The notes: generated from the letters alone by a model not told the origin. Positions 16,856 through 25,192 are shown, numbered from the stretch's first letter. The stretch: 64,000 bases of DNA from Exiguobacterium sp. (GCF_020832205.1 NZ_JAFIFD010000013.1:1-64000); one strand, 5' to 3'. Translations and numbers: made by a program.

Positions 16856-18243
16856 AGCAATACACGATCCGGAAGCGGATTTGGATTACCATCTGGACAG
16901 CCAGCCTCTTCTCCGCGTTCGTGTTCATCATCATGACGTTTTACTTGTACGACAAGTTCTACATCCAGACGCAAGAAGAGCTGCTGATCAACCGCGGGGA
17001 GAAACTCGTCACGATCTACAAAGCCGACGGGTTCTCCGACGCGTTCTCGGACAGTATGACGTACACGAACGAACTGACCGAGACGAAAGTGTTCTTGTCT
17101 TCCGTCAAAGAAGATGGTCTCGGTTCGGGCAAGACGTTTCTACGGGAGCAAGACCTCGCACGCCTCCAGGACGGGTACGCCATCTCGGTCACCCGCAAGC
17201 ACCCGACCGAGGATGTCGATATTCTCATGTCCGCCTTCCCGCTCATCCGTGACGGTGAACTCGACAACGCGCTCATCCTCTATATGGAGCTCAGTAAAAT
17301 CAGCGAGCCGTTTCAGCCGATCCGACTCATGATCACGTTTTTGCTCGTGTTGATGATCGTCAACTTGCTCATTTTCGGCACTCAAATCATCGATACGATC
17401 ATTCAGCCCCTCATTCAGATGAAACGGGCGTCCCAAGTGTATGCCAAAGGTGACTTCACACACCGCATTCCCATCTATTATGACGATGAGATCGGTGAGC
17501 TCGCCGAGACGCTCAACCGAATGGCCGAGTCGCTCGGTCTCGTCGAAGAGCAACGGAAAGAGTTTTTGGCGAACGTCAGCCACGAACTCCGCACCCCTCT
17601 CTCCTACATCCGCGGCTACACGGAGATGTTGCAAGACCCATCGATTGATGAGAAGACGCGGAAACAGTATTACGAGATTATCGAAAACGAGACGAATCGA
17701 TTGCAACGCCTCGTCACCGACTTGCTCGACCTCGCCCAGCTCGAGCGCGACTCTTATCCGATGACGAAAGAGCCGGTCGTCTATTCGCAAGTGCTCGAGG
17801 ACGTGCTCTACCGGTTTGAACCGATCGCCCATGCGAAAGGGGTCGCCATCGAGACGGACCTCGATTTCGAACTCATCATCCTCGGTGACCACGACCGCCT
17901 CGAGCAAGTCGTCGGGAACTTGCTCGACAACGCCCTCCGTTACACGGACGCCGGCAAATCGATTCATGTGAAGACGTTCGCCGAGGAAGGGTATGCCATC
18001 ACCGAGATCCGTGATGAAGGGAGAGGCATCCCGAAAGAAGACCTCGACAAGTTGACTGAACGGTTCTACCGCGTCAACAAGTCCCGGACGCGAGAAGACG
18101 GCGGCACCGGTCTCGGTCTCGCTATCGCAAAACATATTATGGAACGTCACGGCGGCTCCATGCACTTCACGTCGGAAGTCGGTCATGGGACGACGGTCTC
18201 ACTCGGTCTCCCGTTATTGCCGGACGACGAGTTCGACATATGA
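16852..18243 (+). CDS. Membrane sensor histidine kinase
   Basis: Sensor partner of the preceding regulator, 463 residues. Membrane helix 1 lies at about 12-33, an extracytoplasmic sensor at about 34-158, and membrane helix 2 at about 159-182. A HAMP linker (GDFTHRIPIYYDDEIGELA) and the dimerisation domain with phospho-His244 in SHELRTPLSYIRGYTEML follow. The ATPase domain shows the N-box NLLDNALRYT and G-boxes DEGRGIP and GGTGLGLAIAKHI. It is coupled to the regulator by ATGA overlap and ends at a strong terminator. Confidence 0.92.
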   Translation: MKQYTIRKRIWITIWTASLFSAFVFIIMTFYLYDKFYIQTQEELLINRGEKLVTIYKADGFSDAFSDSMTYTNELTETKVFLSSVKEDGLGSGKTFLREQDLARLQDGYAISVTRKHPTEDVDILMSAFPLIRDGELDNALILYMELSKISEPFQPIRLMITFLLVLMIVNLLIFGTQIIDTIIQPLIQMKRASQVYAKGDFTHRIPIYYDDEIGELAETLNRMAESLGLVEEQRKEFLANVSHELRTPLSYIRGYTEMLQDPSIDEKTRKQYYEIIENETNRLQRLVTDLLDLAQLERDSYPMTKEPVVYSQVLEDVLYRFEPIAHAKGVAIETDLDFELIILGDHDRLEQVVGNLLDNALRYTDAGKSIHVKTFAEEGYAITEIRDEGRGIPKEDLDKLTERFYRVNKSRTREDGGTGLGLAIAKHIMERHGGSMHFTSEVGHGTTVSLGLPLLPDDEFDI

Positions 18244-18268
18244 AAAAGGCAGCCGCGGCTGCCTTTTT
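18243..18268. terminator. Bidirectional terminator between kinase and small gene
   Basis: AAAAAGGCAGC and its complement enclose a 4-base loop; A-run and T-run flank it on either strand. It serves both converging genes. Confidence 0.85.
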
Positions 18269-18555
18269 CATATGTCTTTGCCTTGGAAAGACTCTTCGGA
18301 TTCGTTCATGAGGCGCTCGCGTTCAGCGTGCGTCTGCGGGAATCCGTTTGCCTGCCACTCGGCCCGGTGATTCGAATCGAGTTGCGTGAGCCCTTCCTCG
18401 GCCTCATCCTTGTCCGAGTCGACGCTCTCCATCCGGTCCATCTTGCTCCATGTGTCCTCATCACGGTCTTGTGTCAACAAGGCCGCCACTTTCGGTGCCA
18501 CGAGCGCTGCACCTGCGACGCCGAGCACGATGCCCATTAAAACTTTCTTATCCAT
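18268..18555 (-). CDS. Small N-terminally anchored acidic protein (95 aa), YtxH-like layout
   Basis: The protein begins MDKKVLMGIVLGVAGAALVA, a single glycine/alanine-rich membrane segment (residues 5-27), followed by an acidic, soluble tail rich in Asp, Glu and Ser. This layout is like YtxH-type general stress proteins, but I see no specific family match. AAGGAGGGG lies 7 bases before the ATG. A SigB-like promoter, 18589-18614, is directly upstream, and a similar one faces the divergent 68-aa gene. A stress-related role is inferred from that. Confidence 0.7.
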   Translation of the reverse strand: MDKKVLMGIVLGVAGAALVAPKVAALLTQDRDEDTWSKMDRMESVDSDKDEAEEGLTQLDSNHRAEWQANGFPQTHAERERLMNESEESFQGKDI

Positions 18556-18588
18556 ACACTACCCCTCCTTAGTCACTATGTACGGATA

Positions 18589-18614
18589 ATTCCACAGTTC
18601 TTCCGAATCGAAAC
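18589..18614 (-). promoter_or_regulatory. SigB-like promoter of the 95-aa gene
   Basis: On the minus strand GTTTCG and TGGAAT are 14 bases apart, resembling the SigB consensus GTTTAA-N12-15-GGGWAW. The same spacing and the same TGGAAT occur in the divergent promoter at 18628-18653. Confidence 0.4.
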
Positions 18615-18627
18615 CATTTCGTAAAGC

Positions 18628-18653
18628 GTTTACATAAATTGTGAAAGTGGAAT
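18628..18653 (+). promoter_or_regulatory. SigB-like promoter of the 68-aa gene
   Basis: GTTTAC and TGGAAT are 14 bases apart, 28 bases before the start of the 68-aa gene. The match to the general stress promoter is 5 of 6 in each element. Confidence 0.45.
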
Positions 18654-18680
18654 AACAGTCAACACAAGGAGGCGACATGG

Positions 18681-18887
18681 ATGAAAAAACGTGAACACCC
18701 GTCAAAACGTCCGTTCGACAACCCGGACGCCGTCAATACGGACAAAGACAGCATCTTCGACCAGGAAGGCATGGAAACGGTCGACCCGATTCCAGTCGAA
18801 GAACTGAATCAAGAAGTAAAAGACGAGAAACGAAAACGACACTCAAAAGACGACTCGGTTAGCGAGAAAAAATATGACAACACATAA
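18681..18887 (+). CDS. Small hydrophilic protein (68 aa), unknown
   Basis: Highly charged 68-residue protein (Lys, Asp, Glu-rich, no hydrophobic segment), starting MKKREHPSKRPFDNPDAVNT and probably disordered. The start ATG has AAGGAGG 9 bases upstream, and a strong terminator follows. Small hydrophilic proteins of this kind are often stress-induced in Bacillales, and the SigB-like promoter supports this. No family is recognised. Confidence 0.7.
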   Translation: MKKREHPSKRPFDNPDAVNTDKDSIFDQEGMETVDPIPVEELNQEVKDEKRKRHSKDDSVSEKKYDNT

Positions 18888-18923
18888 TAAAGGATGCGGA
18901 ACTCGTTCCGCATCCTTTATTAT
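18885..18923. terminator. Bidirectional terminator between the 68-aa gene and cdd
   Basis: A long perfect stem of about 18 bp around GGATGCGGAAC with A/T-rich flanks, used by both converging genes. Confidence 0.85.
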
Positions 18924-19327
18924 GTTAAATCTTTTGGCGAGAACCCGTATGGGAGCATCTCTTCTTTTGTCATCACTTTCGTGTCTCCGGCCATGTTGGC
19001 CAAAATCAACGTGAAGTCGTCACTCGCAAACTCGGCGATGACTTGACGGCAGGCGCCGCACGGCGAGATCGGACCATCCGTGTCACCGACGACAACGACT
19101 GTCTCGATCGTCTTGCTGCCTTCCGAAACGGCCTTGAAGATGGCGGTCCGTTCCGCACACATCGACAAACCGTAAGACGCGTTCTCGACGTTACAGCCTG
19201 ACACTTCTTTTCCCGTCTCATCGATGACGACTGCACCGACGTTGAACTTCGAATAAGGTGTATAGGCGCGTGACCGTGCGTCAATCGCTTTATGGACGAG
19301 CTCTTGCACTTTTTCATGTGGGATCAT
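18920..19327 (-). CDS. cdd: Cytidine deaminase
   Basis: Zinc enzyme converting (deoxy)cytidine to (deoxy)uridine in pyrimidine salvage. The chosen ATG at 19325-19327 (MIPHEKVQ) has GGAGGAAC upstream and gives 135 residues, typical of the small tetrameric type. Zinc ligands Cys57 (in MCAERTA, with catalytic Glu59), Cys90 and Cys93 (PCGACRQV) are all present, as is YTPYSKFNVGA. The longer open frame upstream covers the palindrome at 19382-19412 and lacks a ribosome binding site. Confidence 0.94.
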   Translation of the reverse strand: MIPHEKVQELVHKAIDARSRAYTPYSKFNVGAVVIDETGKEVSGCNVENASYGLSMCAERTAIFKAVSEGSKTIETVVVVGDTDGPISPCGACRQVIAEFASDDFTLILANMAGDTKVMTKEEMLPYGFSPKDLT

Positions 19328-19381
19328 CTGATGTTCCTCCGCTTCTATTGATAAAAAGAAGTCTGACATCTGAACTATAAC

Positions 19382-19412
19382 GTGAAAACGCTTTCTCAGC
19401 AAGCGTTTTCAC
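19382..19412. repeat. 12-bp perfect inverted repeat containing a cre-like sequence
   Basis: Arms 19382-19393 and 19401-19412 are exact complements with a 7-base loop. It contains TGAAAACGCTTTCT (19383-19396), one base off the CcpA cre consensus. It lies between the rlmD stop and cdd, so it may be an rlmD terminator without T-run, a cre site for cdd, or both. Confidence 0.5.
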
Positions 19413-19419
19413 CGTCCCG

Positions 19420-20796
19420 TCAATATTTTTTCTTTTTCTTTTTCTCAAAGACGACAACCGATTCGACGTGCGCCGTTTGTGGGAACATGTCATACGGCTG
19501 GACGTAGTTCACTTTGTATCCGGCTTTCATAAGTTGGTCCGCGTCACGGGCGAGCGTCTGTGGGTTACACGACACGTAGACGAGTCGTTGCGCTTTCGAA
19601 GAAATGATCGCGTTTAAAAGTTGGTGGTCCACACCGGTACGTGGCGGGTCGACGACGATGACGTCAGGAATCCATCCGTCTTTCACCCAACGCGGAATCC
19701 AATGCTCGGCCCGGCCTTCGACGTACGTCGCGTGGCTATAGCCATTTTCACGCATGTGCGCGTTCGCATCCTCGACCGCTTCCGGGACGACTTCCATTCC
19801 GCGAATTTCCTTGGCATGCGGAGCGAGCCAAAGCCCGATTGAACCGACGCCGGCGTACGCGTCGATGACACGTTCTTCGCCGGTCAAACCGGCCGCTTCG
19901 ACGACTTCCCGGTACATGACTTCGGTCTGCGCCGGGTTCAATTGGAAGAATGCGCGCGGCGACAAGTGGTAATGGACGTCATCAAGTTGCTCGTCCATCT
20001 TCTCTTGCCCGGCGATATGCACGGTGCGATATCCGAAAATGACGCCTGAACGGTTCGAATTGATATTCAAATGGAACGAGACGACGTTCGGAAGCGCCAT
20101 AATCCGCTCGCTCAGTTCGTCTAAGTCCGGCACGTCCTCATGGCCGACGACGAGGACGACTTGAACGTCGTTCGTCTTATAACCTGAACGGACGACGACG
20201 GTACGGGCAAAGCCTGTGTCGCGTCTCGCATCGTACACCGGGATGTCGAGTTCGTTCAAAATGCGGACGATGGCGTTGTTGATGTTCGTCGTGTCGCGCT
20301 GTTGGACCATACAGTGTTCAATCGGAACGAGTGTGTTCGAATTCGGTTTATACAGACCCGATACGATTTCGCCGCGACGGACGCTGAGCGGGAACTGCGA
20401 TTTGTTCCGGTAATACCAAGGATCGTCCATCCCTTTTGTCGGACGGATGTCGGACTTATCGACGTTCAGCTTCGTCTTTTGACGGAACGCGTTGCGCACG
20501 ATTTCTTCTTTATACTCCATTTGCAAACGGGCGCTCATATGTTGAATCTGACAGCCCCCGCACTCGTCGTAAATCGGGCACGGCGGCTTGACCCGTTCCG
20601 GTGAAGCGTTGTCGCGCTTGACGACACGTGCCTCAGCATAGTTGCGCTCGACGCGTGTAATCTCCACTTTCGCCTCTTCGCCTGGCAATAGGTTCGGAAT
20701 AAAGACGACCATTCGATTGATGGTCGCAATCCCTTCCCCGTTGATGCCAAGACGTTCAGCGGTGACGCTCTTGTAATCTCCTACGATCAGTTTCAA
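19420..20796 (-). CDS. rlmD: 23S rRNA (uracil-C5)-methyltransferase, RlmD/RlmCD family
   Basis: S-adenosylmethionine-dependent enzyme that makes 5-methyluridine in 23S rRNA. The 458 residues start with a TRAM RNA-binding domain (1-60). A cysteine cluster CPIYDECGGCQIQH (about 74-87, probable iron-sulphur site) follows. The methyltransferase domain has DAYAGVGSIGLWLA, VVDPPRTG and the catalytic Cys in YVSCNPQTLARD. The start is TTG 20794-20796 with AAAGGAT upstream; it overlaps the preceding small gene by 4 bases. In Bacillus the YefA-type enzyme modifies two positions (RlmCD); which applies here cannot be told. The C-terminus ends in a run of lysines. Confidence 0.92.
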   Translation of the reverse strand: MKLIVGDYKSVTAERLGINGEGIATINRMVVFIPNLLPGEEAKVEITRVERNYAEARVVKRDNASPERVKPPCPIYDECGGCQIQHMSARLQMEYKEEIVRNAFRQKTKLNVDKSDIRPTKGMDDPWYYRNKSQFPLSVRRGEIVSGLYKPNSNTLVPIEHCMVQQRDTTNINNAIVRILNELDIPVYDARRDTGFARTVVVRSGYKTNDVQVVLVVGHEDVPDLDELSERIMALPNVVSFHLNINSNRSGVIFGYRTVHIAGQEKMDEQLDDVHYHLSPRAFFQLNPAQTEVMYREVVEAAGLTGEERVIDAYAGVGSIGLWLAPHAKEIRGMEVVPEAVEDANAHMRENGYSHATYVEGRAEHWIPRWVKDGWIPDVIVVDPPRTGVDHQLLNAIISSKAQRLVYVSCNPQTLARDADQLMKAGYKVNYVQPYDMFPQTAHVESVVVFEKKKKKKY

Positions 20797-21002
20797 TGTG
20801 TTTCATCCTTTCGAGATCCTTGTTCTAAATCTTTGGCGTAACGCACGACTTTCGCGCGTAAGGAATCAATATCAGCTAGCAGGCGATGCAAATCTTCTGG
20901 CGTCGTGAACTCGTCCAACGTATTGACTGATAGACAGAGCAATTCCGTTCTCGATTTTAATACGTTCATTTTTCCAGCCGTATCTGTGCGTGATTTACCC
21001 AT
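20793..21002 (-). CDS. Small SE1561-family-like protein upstream of rlmD
   Basis: 69-residue, mostly helical protein. The pattern MNVLKSRTELLCLSVNTLDEF followed by DLHRLLADIDSLRAK resembles the small SE1561 family of Bacillales, whose function is unknown. It is the first gene of the rlmD transcript; the ATGA-type overlap (20793-20796) couples the two. Family assignment is from memory of the pattern and is moderate. Confidence 0.65.
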   Translation of the reverse strand: MGKSRTDTAGKMNVLKSRTELLCLSVNTLDEFTTPEDLHRLLADIDSLRAKVVRYAKDLEQGSRKDETH

Positions 21003-21087
21003 CTCATGATCGCTCCTTTGGTTCGTGACAAAGAGTTGTTATTATAGCATACTATTTCGTGTGACTAGATGAAAAGGTGGAATCAAC

Positions 21088-22194
21088 ATGGAAAACATCT
21101 CGATAACGTTTGATCCGTGGGAAGCATACCTCGATCAAACCGAGTTCGGTCGCCTCGTCCTTTCGAACGTCGAAGTGACGACGACCAAACTATGCAACAT
21201 GCGCTGTGAGCATTGTGCGGTCGGCTATATGCTCGACCAGACCGAAACCCCTGAAGTGCCGCTCGAGCTGCTCATCTCCCGCCTCGACGAGATTAAACAT
21301 TTGCGCGCATTTTCAATTACCGGCGGTGAGCCGATGCTGTCGATGAAGTCGGTCCGAAACTACGTCGTCCCGCTCCTTCGCTACGCGAAAGAACGCGGGG
21401 CCCGGACTCAAATCAACTCGAACTTGACACTCCCGTTGTCTCGCTATCATCTTATTACCCCTTACCTCGACGTTTTGCACATTTCCCACAACTGGGGAAC
21501 GGACGCCGACTTTTTAGAAGGCGGTTTTGCGATGATGGACCGAAAACCGAGTGAAGAGGCGCGTTTGAAGATGCTCCAGACGATGAAAGCGAACGCCCGG
21601 GCGCTCACGTCAGAAGGCATCATCGTATCGGCCGAGACGATGCTCAACAAACGGACGATTCCTCATTTGAAGGAGATTCATGAAGAAATCGTCTCGCTCG
21701 GCTGTCAGCGTATGGAGGTGCACCCGATGTACCCTGCCGACTTCGCGAGCGCGCTCGAATCGGCCTCGCTCCCGGACATTCGCCAAGCCATCCACGATCT
21801 GCTCGATGTGCGCGATGAAAACGTCTGGATGTTATTCGGGACGTTGCCGTTTTATGCCTGCTCGGACGCTCCAGAAGACCGTGCGCTGTTAAAGCGGCTC
21901 CACGAAGCAAAAAACGTCACGGTTCGAAACGACCCGGACGGACGATCGCGCCTGAACACGAACATATTCGACGGCGAGATCATCGTCACCGATTTCGGCG
22001 ACGAGCTCGGATCGCTCGGGACACTTTATGACACTTCGTTCCAAGAAGCGTATGAGACGTGGACGAATAGCGCACTGAACGCCTCGTTATCGTGCCATTG
22101 TCCAGCCGTCAAATGCCTCGGTCCGAACGCGCTCGTTAAGCAAGCCTATTATCCGAACGTCGACTTCCGAGAACGTGTCGCCGAACCGTTTTAA
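21088..22194 (+). CDS. yfkAB: Radical SAM / CxCxxxxC-motif protein YfkAB
   Basis: Radical S-adenosylmethionine enzyme of 368 residues. The cluster-binding cysteines are Cys36, Cys40 and Cys43 in KLCNMRCEHCAVG, followed by ITGGEP. A second cysteine motif near the C-terminus, CHCPAVKC, is the CxCxxxxC pattern that names the YfkAB family and may bind an auxiliary cluster. In Bacillus subtilis 168 the gene was once annotated as separate yfkA and yfkB; here it is one intact frame. The substrate is unknown. AAAGGTGG precedes the ATG. Confidence 0.88.
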   Translation: MENISITFDPWEAYLDQTEFGRLVLSNVEVTTTKLCNMRCEHCAVGYMLDQTETPEVPLELLISRLDEIKHLRAFSITGGEPMLSMKSVRNYVVPLLRYAKERGARTQINSNLTLPLSRYHLITPYLDVLHISHNWGTDADFLEGGFAMMDRKPSEEARLKMLQTMKANARALTSEGIIVSAETMLNKRTIPHLKEIHEEIVSLGCQRMEVHPMYPADFASALESASLPDIRQAIHDLLDVRDENVWMLFGTLPFYACSDAPEDRALLKRLHEAKNVTVRNDPDGRSRLNTNIFDGEIIVTDFGDELGSLGTLYDTSFQEAYETWTNSALNASLSCHCPAVKCLGPNALVKQAYYPNVDFRERVAEPF

Positions 22195-22212
22195 TTCCTT
22201 CGCAAGGGGAAA
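22188..22212 (+). promoter_or_regulatory. SigB-like promoter of the 64-aa membrane protein
   Basis: GTTTTA and GGGAAA are 13 bases apart, close to the GTTTAA/GGGWAW consensus. The -35 element overlaps the yfkAB stop codon. Confidence 0.4.
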
Positions 22213-22247
22213 TATTTAGTATCTAAACTGAATCGAGGTGTGTAAAG

Positions 22248-22442
22248 ATGACAGCGATCTATGTATTCATGATAACCGTCATGGCCATCATCATCTTCGG
22301 TGGTGTGCTCAGCATCTTATTGACAGCCGCATTCGTTTCAGACAAAGTAGACCGTGATGAAGTCTTCAGTCAAGGCAGTTGGGACGACGAGCTCTTACAT
22401 TTGAACCATCTCTCCCAACCAATCGACGAAACAAAAAGCTGA
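22248..22442 (+). CDS. Small single-pass membrane protein (64 aa)
   Basis: One hydrophobic helix at residues 3-30 (IYVFMITVMAIIIFGGVLS) followed by an acidic tail with DKVDRDEVF and DDELLHLNHLSQP. Start ATG follows GAGGTG. It has its own SigB-like promoter and its own terminator, so it is a single-gene unit. No known family recognised; a stress link is inferred only from the promoter. Confidence 0.65.
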   Translation: MTAIYVFMITVMAIIIFGGVLSILLTAAFVSDKVDRDEVFSQGSWDDELLHLNHLSQPIDETKS

Positions 22443-22460
22443 GAACCTTCTCAGCTTTTT
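22433..22460 (+). terminator. Terminator of the 64-aa gene
   Basis: Perfect stem AAAAAGCTGAGAA and complement with a 2-base centre and trailing T-run. Confidence 0.85.
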
Positions 22461-22483
22461 ACTATGTAAAGATGAGGTGAACT

Positions 22484-23626
22484 ATGCAGCGGTTTCGTTT
22501 TTCGATTTTATTGCTCATCGTATTTATTTCTGGTTTGATTCAAGGTGCCCTCATCCCGCTGTTGTCGACGCTCATTGAACGCGATGGCAACCCGGCGTGG
22601 CTGAACGGACTAAACGCCACGATGCTCTATCTCGGTGTCATCGTATCGGCGCCGCTCTTAGAGCGTTTCGTCCGCAAACACGGGTTTCGCCCGACGATTG
22701 TGTTAGGGATCGTCTTAACGGCGTTCGCCACGTTTTTCTTGCCGTTATGGCCAACGCTGTTATCTTGGGCCATCCTGCGCTTCGTCATCGGTTTTGGGGA
22801 TTCCGCGCTCCATTACGGCTCGCAAGTGTGGGTGACGTCTGTGAGCGAGAAACGGAGCCTAGGCCGGGCGATGGCGTATTACGGTATGTCTTTCAGCCTC
22901 GGCTTTGCCGTCGGTCCGCTCATCGCACCGCTCGTCGACGTTCACTTTTGGCTGCCGTTCCTCGTGTTGATCTTCTTCTGTCTCGCGTCTCTCTTTTTAA
23001 TCTTTAGAGTCGATAATGACTTCCCTGAAGCCGAGAAAGTAAAGACCGATTCGACAGGCAGAATTCGCCTCGTCTTCGTCGGGGCAGGTTACACGTTGCT
23101 CCCTGCGTTTACATACGGATTTCTTGAAGCCAGCTTGAACGCGAACTTACCTATTTTCACTGTGCGAAACGACATCGGGCTCGCCCAGACGAGTACGCTC
23201 ATCACGACGTTCATCGTCGCCTCCATCATCGTGCAGCTCCCGCTCGGGCGTCTCGCCGACCATTTCGGGAAGAAACGCATCCTGCAAATCGTTTTGACGC
23301 TCGGTACGATCTTGTTCGCACTCGCGAATTTGGCCGTCGACCATTACATATGGCTGCTCGTCTTGTTTGCTTTAGCAGGTGCCGGACTCGGTTCAACCTA
23401 CTCGCTCGGACTCGCCCATATGACCGAGGTGTTGCCACGCTCGTTGTTGCCGACCGGGAACATGCTTTACAGCATCGCGTTCAGCGTCGGGTCGATCAGC
23501 GGCCCGATGATCGGGGCGTTTTGGATCAGTTTGCCAAAAGAAGTGTACTTCCTCATGTATGCACTCATTCTCGGCATCCTCGCTGTCAGCCTGTTCGCGG
23601 CCAAAGCCAAACCGATTGACATCTAA
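22484..23626 (+). CDS. MFS transporter, possible drug efflux (YfkF-like)
   Basis: Membrane protein of 380 residues with about 12 helices. The first cytoplasmic loop region and the repeated GRLADHFGKKRIL (about residues 249-261) are major-facilitator motif A. Its position after yfkAB resembles the yfk region of Bacillus, where yfkF is such a transporter, but the link is not certain. GAGGTG lies 5 bases before the ATG. Substrate unknown. Confidence 0.8.
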   Translation: MQRFRFSILLLIVFISGLIQGALIPLLSTLIERDGNPAWLNGLNATMLYLGVIVSAPLLERFVRKHGFRPTIVLGIVLTAFATFFLPLWPTLLSWAILRFVIGFGDSALHYGSQVWVTSVSEKRSLGRAMAYYGMSFSLGFAVGPLIAPLVDVHFWLPFLVLIFFCLASLFLIFRVDNDFPEAEKVKTDSTGRIRLVFVGAGYTLLPAFTYGFLEASLNANLPIFTVRNDIGLAQTSTLITTFIVASIIVQLPLGRLADHFGKKRILQIVLTLGTILFALANLAVDHYIWLLVLFALAGAGLGSTYSLGLAHMTEVLPRSLLPTGNMLYSIAFSVGSISGPMIGAFWISLPKEVYFLMYALILGILAVSLFAAKAKPIDI

Positions 23627-23659
23627 AAAGGGATGGCGCTCGCCGGAGCACCATCCCTT
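23625..23659 (-). terminator. Terminator between MFS gene and the 100-aa gene
   Basis: Stem AAGGGATGG plus GCTC with complement; minus-strand T-run makes it best for the minus gene, though both genes converge on it. Confidence 0.8.
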
Positions 23660-23664
23660 GTCGT

Positions 23665-23967
23665 TTATTCTCTCGCCGGACCAACGCGTACGTCATTTCG
23701 CTCGAACGCCTGAATGAATACTTCATCGAGCGCGAACGGTTCTGTCTCAAGTGTGGCCAACACGTCCGACTTGAGCGTCACCTCGATGACCCGATCGTTG
23801 ATTTGCCATTTCGTCTGAATGTCGTCGCCTTGCCTCACGGCGCGCGCATCCACCTGATCATGGTGTTCCTTCAACCCCCGACTCACGCACTTCATCACGT
23901 ACTTGACGTACTCATCACGCGGCTGACGCGAGACGAGTATGTTGCGGACAATATGGTTTCTAGTCAC
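23665..23967 (-). CDS. Hypothetical protein (100 aa)
   Basis: Soluble 100-residue protein starting MTRNHIVRNILVSRQ, with alternating charged and hydrophobic stretches (WQINDRVIEVTLKSDVLATL) suggesting an alpha/beta fold. Start GTG 23965-23967 is preceded by AAGGAGGAA. A likely promoter lies at 24059-24087. I do not recognise the family and propose no function. Confidence 0.65.
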   Translation of the reverse strand: MTRNHIVRNILVSRQPRDEYVKYVMKCVSRGLKEHHDQVDARAVRQGDDIQTKWQINDRVIEVTLKSDVLATLETEPFALDEVFIQAFERNDVRVGPARE

Positions 23968-24058
23968 GTTCTCTTCCTCCTTCCTTTACCAATCTGTGTA
24001 CGCAAGTCTTTACGACGAAGACTGACAGTGAACTGAAAGAATTCAGAATTTTTAATAT

Positions 24059-24087
24059 ATTTTGCCATGAGAACACAATTCCGTCAA
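24059..24087 (-). promoter_or_regulatory. Candidate sigma-A promoter of the 100-aa gene
   Basis: TTGACG (24082-24087) and CAAAAT (24059-24064) with a 17-base spacer on the minus strand. Confidence 0.4.
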
Positions 24088-24100
24088 CCGCGCCTCCATC

Positions 24101-25036
24101 TCATTTACTCACAGACCGTTTACGTCCTTGAAAGTACGTCGATAAGTAAATTCCCGAAATGACGAACAACAATCCGATGAGTGCGTTCCACGGAATTGTC
24201 TCTCCGAGCATGATACTCGATAACACTACTCCGAATAAGGGAACAAAGAACATATAGAGCGACACCCGGCTGACCGGATTATGTTTCATGAGCGTGTTCC
24301 ATAACGTGAACCCGATTGCGGATAGAAGAGCCAAGTAGAGCAAGAACAGGTAAGTTTTCATCGTGTATGGCAAGAAGATGCCGCTCGGGTCGAGAACCAT
24401 GCCGACGACGAGCAACCCGACCGAGCCAATGACCATTGCCCAAGCCGTCATCGGTGCGACGTCATGGTTACGCGAGTAATCTTTTGCAATCAAGTTACCG
24501 AACGCCCCTGAAATCATGGCCATAATGAGCAGCACTTCCCCAACTCCAAAACCGATCTCCGAACTCGCGGACGGCCAGTTGGCGATGACGATACCCGAGA
24601 ACCCGAGTGTGAGCGCGATTCCTTTCAAGCGGTTCAACCGGTCGTCTTCATAACGGAAATGAGCAAGCGCCATTTGGAAGAACGAGGTCGACCCGGCGAT
24701 GATCGAACCTTGCACCCCCGTCGACAGTGACAAGCCGACATAAAAGAACAAGTACTGTAAAAACGTCAAAAACGCACCGAGATGGGCGTACGCTTTCACG
24801 CGTTCGACCGTCAAATGGATCGGCCGTTTAAAGACCGTCCGACTGATCAACAAAAGCAACAATCCAGCGAGTAAGAAACGTTCGCCGGCAAAAATCAATT
24901 GTTGTCCGTACTCATCCGCCCCGATCTCAAGTTCCTCGTAGCTCAGTTTAATGAACGGGAAGGCGCTTCCCCATAAAAACGTATTAAGCAACGCCAATAA
25001 CGTAACGGTCCAAGGTCGTTGAAAGAAGTTGGGCAT
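24101..25036 (-). CDS. DMT-superfamily transporter (EamA family)
   Basis: Membrane protein of 311 residues with ten hydrophobic segments arranged as two EamA repeats (about 8-145 and 160-300). The start NTFLWGSAFPFIKLSYEEL and the end of repeat two, PLFGVVLSSIMLGE, are typical. Substrate is unknown; relatives export amino acids or metabolites. It is divergent from pfeT, with the Per-box-like palindrome 66 bases upstream, so co-regulation by PerR is possible. Confidence 0.82.
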   Translation of the reverse strand: MPNFFQRPWTVTLLALLNTFLWGSAFPFIKLSYEELEIGADEYGQQLIFAGERFLLAGLLLLLISRTVFKRPIHLTVERVKAYAHLGAFLTFLQYLFFYVGLSLSTGVQGSIIAGSTSFFQMALAHFRYEDDRLNRLKGIALTLGFSGIVIANWPSASSEIGFGVGEVLLIMAMISGAFGNLIAKDYSRNHDVAPMTAWAMVIGSVGLLVVGMVLDPSGIFLPYTMKTYLFLLYLALLSAIGFTLWNTLMKHNPVSRVSLYMFFVPLFGVVLSSIMLGETIPWNALIGLLFVISGIYLSTYFQGRKRSVSK

Positions 25037-25101
25037 GACACGAAATCTCCTTAATCTTTTAGTTTGTGAGTTGTTCTATTCCATGATAAAATGAACTTAC
25101 A

Positions 25102-25116
25102 TGATAATCATTATAA
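25102..25116. promoter_or_regulatory. Per box (PerR operator-like)
   Basis: TGATAATCATTATAA matches the Per-box consensus TTATAATNATTATAA at 13 of 14 defined positions; it also fits a Fur box with two mismatches. It lies between pfeT and the divergent DMT gene. PerR control of pfeT is established in Bacillus subtilis. Confidence 0.65.
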
Positions 25117-25161
25117 ATAAGGAAGAGACGAGAAACCTTAAAAAGGCCTAAAACAGGTGAA

Positions 25162-25192
25162 ATATAATGATAATCATCCTCATTCATTATCA
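25162..25192. promoter_or_regulatory. Second Fur/PerR-type site upstream of pfeT
   Basis: ATATAATGATAATCA (25162-25176) fits both Fur and Per consensus at 11 of 14 positions. The stretch 25168-25192 is an inverted repeat of TGATAAT and ATTATCA, 11 bases apart. In Bacillus, iron-loaded Fur activates pfeT in addition to PerR repression. Confidence 0.5.

Noticed and set aside
16852-18243. Long open frame on the opposite strand (17140-18186, 348 codons)
   Set aside because: It is the complement of the histidine kinase, a shadow caused by codon bias (GC-rich third bases); no ribosome binding site or family motif.
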